From NCBI GenBank assembly GCA_023052935.1, contig CM041298.1, positions 54,133,813 through 54,197,812 on the forward strand: a stretch of 64,000 nt of DNA. The letters run 5' to 3'. Below, one piece after another: positions 57,135 to 64,000 of this stretch. The notes beneath the pieces were generated by a model that was given only the letters and a program-made list of their open reading frames with translations, made no database searches and was not told the DNA's origin. Position 1 is the stretch's first letter. Each line of letters starts with the position of its first letter. The DNA comes from Piezodorus guildinii. Its lineage: Eukaryota > Arthropoda > Insecta > Hemiptera > Pentatomidae. The translations under genes and the position numbers were made by a program.

Positions 57135-57436
57135 CCTGTACCACTACAACCCATGAAGAGTTTTGGGCTCAGCACATGTAGAGATTCATAATGTTTCTAG
57201 GCCAACGGCCGTGCAGTGAGGTCATTCGGCCGAGATCACGTTCAGCCGCCAGATTTTTCTCCCATCTTTGGGTACCCACTTGATTGAGGCTGGGTGTGCT
57301 CCAGGAGGGTCTCTATACCCCATGTTCGCCCTCTGGCTGAAATAACAGAATAAATAATATTCCGCCACAGCCGGGATTCGAATCCAATACCCGGAGCACA
57401 GTAGACTATCGCTCTACCCACTAGACCACGCCGTTC
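57044..57436 (-). mobile_element. SINE-Z copy 1
   Basis: On the minus strand the head ACGGCGTGGTCTAGTGGGTA has box A TGGTCTAGTGGG, and TTGGATTCGAATCCCGG is a full box B. The body has GGGTACCCAAAGATGGGAG, GCACGGCCGTTGGCCTAGAA and the 3' end GGGTTGTAGTGGTACAGGTT, then (TA)n and a T/A run (57048-57133 on the plus strand). The putative target duplication TTAAGGTCGA / TTAAAGTCGG (57034 and 57437) has two mismatches. Confidence 0.85.
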
Positions 57437-57533
57437 TTAAAGTCGGCGTAGTTAAATAATTACTTAACTTGTGGCTGCTATCAAGAAACATAAAGGTTAG
57501 AATTTATAAAACTATTATAATTCCAACGGTTCT

Positions 57534-57831
57534 TAAAAAAAAAAAAACCTCTACAACCTATGAAGGGTCTTGGGCTCAGTACATATAGAGATTATTACTG
57601 TTTCTAGGCCAACGGTCATGCAATGAGATGATTGGGCCGAGATCACATTCAGTTGCCAGGTTTTTCCCCATTTTCGGGTGCCCACTTTATAGAAGGTGGG
57701 TCTGCACTAGGAAGGTCTCCATACCCTAGGGTCGCCCTCAGACTGAAATGACAGAATAAATAATACTCTGCCATAGTCGGATTCGAACCCAGGGCCCGGA
57801 GAACAGTTGACTATTGCTCTATCCACGCCGC
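57534..57831 (-). mobile_element. SINE-Z copy 2, 12-bp target duplication
   Basis: TCCAACGGTTCT lies at 57522-57533 and 57832-57843. Joining the flanks restores the LINE reading frame (IIPT/VLY), independent proof of the insertion. The box A region carries a small deletion (CGTGGATAGAGC), and box B is GGGTTCGAATCCG. The 3' tail is an A/T homopolymer without the (TA)n seen in copy 1. Confidence 0.9.
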
Positions 57832-58045
57832 TCCAACGGTTCTATACTAGTGTGAAACGTTGCCGCTTGCTATGATTGTTTTTGCGAATAAGAAACTACG
57901 TAAATTATACGATCAAAAGAGAGATAAGGCCCCTGGGGAGTTGATAATTTCACACAACGCGGAATTGACACTTTTACTCTGTCATTATATATGAGGAGAC
58001 TAAAATGGGCGTATAAAGTTGTTACATTAAGTGTAAAACGAATTT

Positions 58046-58266
58046 AAGAAACGAACATGAGGACCTACTTAATCCATCAATTTTATTGATTAAATTTTTC
58101 CTTTAAATTATAAAACACATTTAATTCTGTAGAAGGCTGGATTTGAGTGAGAATGTACTTATTATCTATAGCTTTTAATTTGTTTCCAAAATAAACGATC
58201 CTTAATTATGAGTACTCAAATTTAATGAAAAGAATTCTGTATCATATTTTATGACTTTATATATTT

Positions 58267-58334
<68 letters not shown>

Positions 58335-58640
58335 ATGAATAAATGAAAATTTATAATTAATACATATTTGATATAAATAATACATACTTATATCATCAAA
58401 CATTCTAAGCAATCTTATTCAATATCAATATTTATCTCTGACAATTTAAAGATTTTATAGCAATATTTAATGAGAGTGATGCCCCATACATTCCATCTTT
58501 AAGAAATCTGCGCCTCCATTTATTTGTGCGCAAGAATTTATAAAACCATCATTGTAAAAATTACAAAGCACCTTAACCTCCTATATTACAATATATGCAA
58601 TAAACATCTATTTTTACCAATAACGGGATATATATAAAGA
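58046..58640. other. AT-rich DNA with (TA)n, no gene seen
   Basis: A (TA)n run is at 58270-58330. No coding or family repeat is recognised. Confidence 0.45.
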
Positions 58641-58691
58641 TCATTGGTCGTTGAACGTCGTCGGTGATTCAGCTTTCACACCACAAAGAAG

Positions 58692-58731
58692 CAGCCCTGA
58701 TGATCCGTTACTTAGGTCGAAACGTTGGTTA
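58692..58731 (+). ncRNA. hammerhead ribozyme-like motif H8
   Basis: AGCC (58693-58696), CTGATGA (58697-58703), a stem II region TCC...GGT, GAAAC (58719-58723), GTT (58724-58726) as cleavage triplet and GGTT (58727-58730). AGCC and GGTT form a 4-bp stem I with one G-T pair. Both catalytic boxes are perfect. Stem II is short. GUU is a permitted but weaker triplet. The 94-codon frame 58651-58935 runs across it and is probably not a gene. Confidence 0.55.
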
Positions 58732-58739
58732 TTTTTATT

Positions 58740-59695
58740 TCAATATATACTAATCTGTGGCGGTCTTCAAAAACTGGATGACTCGAGTTATATCAAAAAT
58801 GAGTTAACTCCACGTATCGCTCCTTCAGACCGTCTCCCACGTCGTGTTCAATTGGCTAAAGAAATTTCTTGGTGGAATAAAATTTCAGGTGGAAAGAAAG
58901 CTGTATTTTATAATTCTATTTTGGGTATTATGTAAAGTTTAAGTCGCTCACCTGTAAAATGAAAGATTTTGACTTAACCACTTATTCACGATCGCCACAG
59001 AATTGAAATATATTTCTTGAGTTACTCGCAAAAAAGAAAAAAAAAACTTTTTTATACTTCTCTCCCCCAAAAAAACACAATGAAACTAACAAAATTCAGC
59101 AGATATACCTAGGTTTTTTACCAATTATTACGAGAAGAGTTTGTAAAATGTTTCAGCTCTTATGTAAGAGTTATTGTACCATTAAAATGAATCGAAAAAC
59201 TAACACAAACGCAAAAGTGCATTTTTCTCAACAACTTTAGATAACTAAAGTACGAAACATAAACGCTAAGCACCTTTAAAATGCGTTTTTTCCTTAAAAA
59301 TGTGCTGAATTTCTTACTATTACATATGAAGTAGTATAAAATGTCACATGGTAGTAATTGTGATCCGAAAGAATTTAATTACTGTATACAATTAAAAGTA
59401 ATTAATTAATGCCTATCCCTTGACTGATTGGCATTAAAATTCAAATGTAATCGTTACATTATACGGTCGCTATCTTTTGTCGTCCCTGCGTTTTGCATAA
59501 CGTCACAAAACCACCTGCTTCGGGGCAGTTGTACCCTTTGGATTAAGTAACGGCTTCATAAGAAGCTCTGCCTAACGATCAAGTCTGTTAACATCTATAT
59601 TGCAGGGCTTTTCCTGTTTCAATAAACAGGATGTGGTACTTGCTTTTTTTGTTTTTACGACCGTGTGAAAATTTACATTTTGGAGGATTAGGTAT
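58740..59695. other. no gene seen
   Basis: A moderately GC-rich piece at 59420-59640 contains TTTCAATAAACAGGATG and no frame of note. The rest is AT-rich. The nearby 58651-58935 frame has no recognised domain. Confidence 0.4.
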
Positions 59696-59700
59696 TAAAA

Positions 59701-59940
59701 AAGGGAGCCCATGGCGGTGTGTTCAACACGCTACTGTACAACGTCAAAGACTGTGAGTTCAAGTCGTAGTCCCAGGACTTATTCGTATAATTAAATGGAG
59801 ATCCATCTATCCAATCCAAATTACTCCCCCGAGTATGAGAGCCAGTCAGCCAACTAGTTGCCACTCACAAAAAAGGCGTATGAAATGATGACTTTACCCT
59901 ATATCCTATAATCGAGAATCTCTAATGAGATTAAACAAAA
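59701..59940 (+). mobile_element. SINE-Y copy 2, diverged
   Basis: GGGAGCCCATGGCGGTGTG at the start, GAGTTCAAGTCGTAGTCCC as eroded box B, then TTACTCCCCCGAGTATGAG and GCCACTCACAAAAAAGGCG match SINE-Y at 51112-51402. The (GAA)n end is missing or degenerate. Confidence 0.75.
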
Positions 59941-60083
59941 TTATGACATATAGTAGTGCCTTCAGAATAAAGTATTTAAAAAGCTGAACACATTTATCAT
60001 AGCGGACTTAGATTAATCAAAAATTATCTGATGTCATAAAAAAATTAAGTGATACGTAAATAAAAAAAATGAACTGACAAACT

Positions 60084-60354
60084 GGGTTCACCTGTGGTGT
60101 AGTGGCTAGTGTAACAGCCTTCTATGTCCGAGGTCATCGGTTCAATCCCCGAAGGTGGACCTTGAATTTTATAAAGGGAGTAAAAAAATCCTTAGTTATG
60201 CCCTTCTTCAATGGTAGTCCCGAGTATGTGCAATGTCAGGTACCCTTTAAAGATCCCTATCCTAATTAAACCTGAAAGGCAAAATTTATGACTTTCACTG
60301 TAGCATCGCCCGATTAGCCACAGTAGCATAAAGTGCCGTTAAATAGATAAAAAA
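60084..60354 (+). mobile_element. SINE-X full-length copy
   Basis: The head GGGTTCACCTGTGGTGTAGT has box A TGGTGTAGTGG, and CATCGGTTCAATCCCC holds box B GGTTCAATCCC. The body and 3' end (GGGAGTAAAAAAATCC, TTTAAAGATCCCTATCC, CATAAAGTGCCGTTAAAT) are complete. It reads in the sense direction, so it gives the clearest view of the tRNA-like head. Confidence 0.9.
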
Positions 60355-60589
60355 CCGCACTTTTGGACAAACAGCTATAAGGAATCATCTATTCTATTTG
60401 TGCAAAGCAAACAGAAATAAATTAAATAATCACAAAATAGAATAAATAAGAACTAAATTAAAGACAGAAAAAATAAATAAAAAATATTAATAAGCATGAA
60501 AACTAAAAAAATTAAGGAAAAAAACAAAACAAAAGAGATGAAGGTTAGGCTAGGTTAGTTAAGGACACACTACTAACGTGATATTTAGT

Positions 60590-60804
60590 GTCATTTTTGA
60601 CTTTCATGTTTTTGGGATTTTCTCAAAAACGCCTCTAACGATTTTGATTAAACTTCCTACATCAATGTAAAATTAAATGAACTTTAAGATTTATGTGAAA
60701 TGGTCTGACAGGGCTTAAATGCTGAATTTATGGATTTTCTTTCTCTAAAGTACCTTTAATTTTGTAGATTCAAATAAATTAACCATATCATGTTATTTTC
60801 ATTG

Positions 60805-60892
<88 letters not shown>

Positions 60893-61275
60893 TAAATATA
60901 CTAGTTGAACGAATTTGATAACCAATTAAAGGAGAAATGAGAATACATATTTATTTAGGTAAATTTTTATTTTTCGAAGATAAGAATAGAAATAGAGATG
61001 TACAACATACTGTTGGAAAGCTATAAATTTGAAAAAAAAAAAAAAAAAAAATATTTCAATGATATAGCTGTGGAAGGTAATGGAAAGTGACGAATGGGGA
61101 GGCTATTAATTAACTACTACTAGACATTACAATTTTATATTGTTATATTATTTAATATTAAACATAGGTTACCAACGAAACTGAAAACGATTCTTTCAAC
61201 TTTTTTCAATTTTATGTATTTCTTAGTTAAATTGATTTTATCAACAGAAATAAGCGAAAGTCGAGGGTTCCTCAC
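60590..61275 (+). repeat. Rep-A copy 7, 5'-truncated, with an 83-base A run
   Basis: CGCCTCTAACGATTTTGATT near 60631, CTGACAGGGCTTAAATGC near 60704 and the right end (ATAAGCGAAAGTCGAGG) near 61248. A poly(A) run of 83 bases (60807-60889) splits it. Confidence 0.75.
60807..60889. repeat. poly(A) run of 83
   Basis: Homopolymer inside Rep-A. Its exact length may be affected by sequencing. Confidence 0.9.
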
Positions 61276-62515
61276 ACTACATTTTTTATTTTAAAAATAA
61301 AGGACTTAAAACGAAAATTCAAATATATAATTATTTTAATTTTTTTTCCCACAACAATAATATTTCCTGTCAAGTGCGTTTTTAAAATAACGATATGTAA
61401 ATTTTATTTTTTCATATAAACCAGAAGAAAGATAGGAACATATTAGGAAAGTGAAGCATCTTAATTTTGCTTAGAAACAACCAAAAATTGACTGAAAAAC
61501 TCCTTATTTTGGCCCGTTTAAGGTCCGGTCCTGATAATTACACTTGAAAGGGTAACGACTTTTAATAATTAAGCTTATTACATGTAGAAAATGAATATTT
61601 ATAACCTCATAAGATATGCCCGACGCATACAAATAAATCTTAACTGATAATCCAAAAGTAAAAGTATGCGATAAATTAATAGATAAAAAAAAACTGTTGA
61701 ACTTGACGCATCGCTACTTTTTATTATTATTGATCTTTATCGATTTTTAAAAATAATTTTCCTTAAATATAATTAGTAATCATTAAAAAAACTCATGAGT
61801 TGAATGCTGATTACACAATCACTAAGTCTCCCTCTAGTGAAACCTCCAAGTCATATGTGGTTCAAGTCTAGAGTCCTTGGACGTTAAATAGATTTTTGTA
61901 CTTTTAATAAAGTTCTTTATTTTTAATATGGTTAAAAATATAGTTATTGTTTAGGAGTAACCAATAAGTTACATATATTTTTAATAAAATTATATCTATC
62001 CCGTTAGACTGTTAAAGTAATATGAACTATTCCTTGCCAGAATTATTTTTTCTTCTAAATCTGCTTCAATTAACCAATACCTTTTAATACGATATTTCAA
62101 TTCACTTCTAATGGTTAAACATAACAAAAATATTTGAACTTATATTTTGTATGATAATATCTGTAATTATTTAAATATAACTTTTACTATTTAAGTTTAT
62201 TAATGAGTATTTATTACGTTTCAGGTAAGAAAACGCCATTTGAACTTTTAAGGGTTTTGTCTCCATCTAATAAGGTACGATTATTTAAGATTAAAATTAT
62301 TATTATAGTTTATGTTTACTACTACAGTAAATTTTTGAAATCAATAATATTTGTTTTCTAAGCTATCGATTGCTAGTACTAGTGTACAAAGTTGTATATC
62401 CTGTACTCATTATAGAAAAAAAACACTTATTTTTTATATGACACTTATGACTTTGATATAATTTTCTTGAAATCATATTTTTACAAATTATTCAATTTTC
62501 TAATATAAAACCATT
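61276..62515. other. AT-rich DNA, no gene seen
   Basis: Nothing recognised. Confidence 0.45.
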
Positions 62516-62522
62516 TGATGGG

Positions 62523-64000
62523 TTTCTTTTCAGGTTACGTAGAACCCGAATAACGAATAAAAAACAATCCGTTTGTATTCCGTCCGCTGCATTTCTCCGT
62601 AACTACTGGACCAGTTTTTTTGAAATTTAAGAAAAAAATACTAGGGCATGCAACGATGATTCTAACACCTATACGTTGATATAAGCTGATTATTTTTCAA
62701 AATGGCGGCCGATTAAAAGTGATTAAATTTAATAACTCAATTATTTTTGAAGAGAGAAATATGTTTATAGAGTTTTAGAATCAGTAAAGCGCGATAAACA
62801 AGAAAATCATAAACAAAAAATAAAGGAAAACAATTGAAATCTTGCACATATACACTTTCATAACTCAGTTATTTTTGAAGGTAGAGAAAAAAATGATTAT
62901 TGTTTTTTAAGCAAAAACCGCGGATAATTATAAAAAGGAAACGAAAAAAATTGAAACTTTACACTTAAATACCCCCACCATAACTCAGTTATTTTTGAAG
63001 ATAGAGAAAAACATGTATTAGTGTTTTTAAACCCAAAAACCTCAAATAATTATAAAAAAGAGAAAAAAAAAATTGAAATTTGGTACATAAATACGCTCAT
63101 AGCTCAGTTATTTTTAAAGATATAGGAAAAACGTATAGTTATAAAATTAGTAAAGCTCGATCAACAAAACAAAAAAAAAAAAAAAAAGGAAGATAAAGTC
63201 TTGCCAATATATACGCTTGTAACTCCGTTATTTTCGAAGACATAGAAAAAATGAATTAGTGTTTTGTAACCAAAAAACTGCAAATAATTATAAAAAAGAG
63301 AAAATTTAAATTTGATACATAAATACGCTCTTAACTTATTTAGTTTTAAAGATATGGGAAAAAAGTCTAGTCATAAAATAAGTAAAGCGCGATTAACAAA
63401 ACAACAACAAAAAACAAAAGGAAGATAAAGTCTTGCCAATATATACGCTTGTAACTCCGTTATTTTCGAAGACAGAGAAAAAATGAATTAGTGTTTTGTA
63501 ACCAAAAAACTGCAAATAATTATAAAAAAGAGAAAATTTAAATTTGATACATAAATACGCTCTTAACTTATTTAGTTTTAAAGATATGGGAAAAAAGTCT
63601 AGTCATAAAATAAGTAAAGCGCGATTAACAAAACAACAAAAAAAACAAAAGGAAGATAAAGTCTTGCCAATATATACGCTTGTAACTCCGTTATTTTCGA
63701 AGATAGAGAAAAGGTGTATTGGTGTTTTTAACAAAAAAATAATAAATAAATAAAAAAAAACACAAATAATTATAAAAAAGAGAAAATTTAAATTTGATAC
63801 ATAAATACGCTCTTAACTTATTTAGTTTTAAAGATATGGGAAAAAAGTCTAGTCATAAAATAAGTAAAGCGCGATTAACAAAACAACAACAAAAAACAAA
63901 AGGAAGAGAAAGTCTTGCCAATATATACGCTTGTAACTCCGTTATTTTCGAAGACAGAGAAAAAATGAATTAGTGTTTTGTAACCAAAAAACTGCAAATA
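62523..64000 (+). repeat. Rep-C copy 3 with tandem monomer array (runs off the window)
   Basis: It starts with TTTCTTTTCAGGTTACGTAG and AACCCGAATAACGAATAAAA, then GCATGCAACGATGATTC and ATGGCGGCCGATTAAAAG. From 62842 it becomes a tandem array. Monomer starts are at 62842, 62958, 63080, 63201, 63312, 63433, 63544, 63664, 63794 and 63915, so units are 111-130 bp. From 63080 two monomer types alternate: one begins TTGATACATAAATACGCTC (or TTGGTACATAAATACGCTC), the other TTGCCAATATATACGCTTG. This gives dimer periods of 231-251 bp. The frame 63544-63753 is an artefact. No coding content is present. Confidence 0.9.

Larger units (their letters stand above)
56868..58045 (+). mobile_element. RTE-like LINE fossil split by two SINEs
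   Basis: Three collinear pieces belong to one old element. At 56868-57043 one frame reads KTKYMTISRKGGDLGVIKIS then HLEKYKYYGSIITR, the region after the RT palm. At 57437-57533 it continues with RIYKTIIIPT, and at 57832-58045 with VLY, a stop, CET, and then sequence like the HNAEL region of the copy at 21095. SINE-Z copies occupy the two gaps. Several stops show it is long dead. Confidence 0.75.

Noticed and set aside
58651..58935. A 94-codon plus-strand frame as a gene
   Set aside because: It runs straight through the hammerhead-like motif and has no recognisable domain, start context or splice signals. It is kept only as background to that motif.
62842..64000. CRISPR-like array
   Set aside because: The repeats are contiguous 111-130-bp units without unique spacers, in eukaryotic transposon-rich DNA. 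It is a satellite-type array.

Overview
The window looks like AT-rich, intron- or intergenic-type nuclear DNA from an arthropod, most likely an insect. The reasons are its abundance of insect-type non-LTR retrotransposon fragments (Jockey-like, I-like with RNase H, CR1/L2-like, and an RTE-like family), tRNA-headed SINEs with target-site duplications, long TA, GT and A runs, and the absence of any prokaryotic gene arrangement. The species cannot be told from the sequence. No complete host gene is visible. The best protein-coding material belongs to mobile elements.

Layout. 0-8 kb: sparse AT-rich DNA with a GC-richer block (0.8-1.3 kb), a duplicated hairpin (2.4-2.6 kb) and a LINE tail (6.5-7.0 kb). 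8-12 kb: two copies of an abundant dispersed repeat (called Rep-A here) around a Jockey-like LINE 3' end. 11.8-20.3 kb: hammerhead-ribozyme-like motifs, LINE 3' ends, SINE pieces, and a 1.3-kb element with perfect 29-bp terminal inverted repeats (Rep-B) inserted in a copy of another repeat (Rep-C). 20.8-28 kb: LINE tails, Rep-A copies, a 209-bp Helitron-like element and a broken protein-like fragment. 29.8-31.4 kb: a 5'-truncated but open Jockey-like LINE with a 13-bp target-site duplication. 33.3-35.6 kb: two GC-rich blocks holding the only plausible host exons (minus strand, unproven). 35.7-43.7 kb: LINE tails, SINE tail, Rep-A and Rep-C fragments. 43.9-48.6 kb: two Rep-A copies, the second carrying at its end an I-like RT/RNase H LINE (minus strand, 13-bp duplication, two nonsense codons). 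49.9-51.6 kb: three ribozyme-like motifs and three SINEs, all with clear target duplications. 53.5-58 kb: SINE, Rep-A, Jockey-like tail, and an RTE-like LINE fossil split by two SINEs. 58.7-61.3 kb: another hammerhead-like motif, two SINEs and Rep-A. 62.5-64 kb: Rep-C expanded into a tandem array with alternating monomers.

How the parts relate. The SINE families (named X, Y, Z, W here) have RNA polymerase III box A/B heads and no coding capacity, so they must depend on LINE reverse transcriptases like those seen as fragments here. Rep-B, Rep-C, Rep-A and the Helitron-like element are non-coding and would also depend on enzymes encoded elsewhere. The most interesting set is the scattered motif with a CUGAUGA-type box, GGCC stem and GAAAC-GUH box, which matches a hammerhead ribozyme core of the minimal type known from Penelope-like retroelements. 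It occurs about nine times in various states of decay, once as a head-to-head inverted pair.
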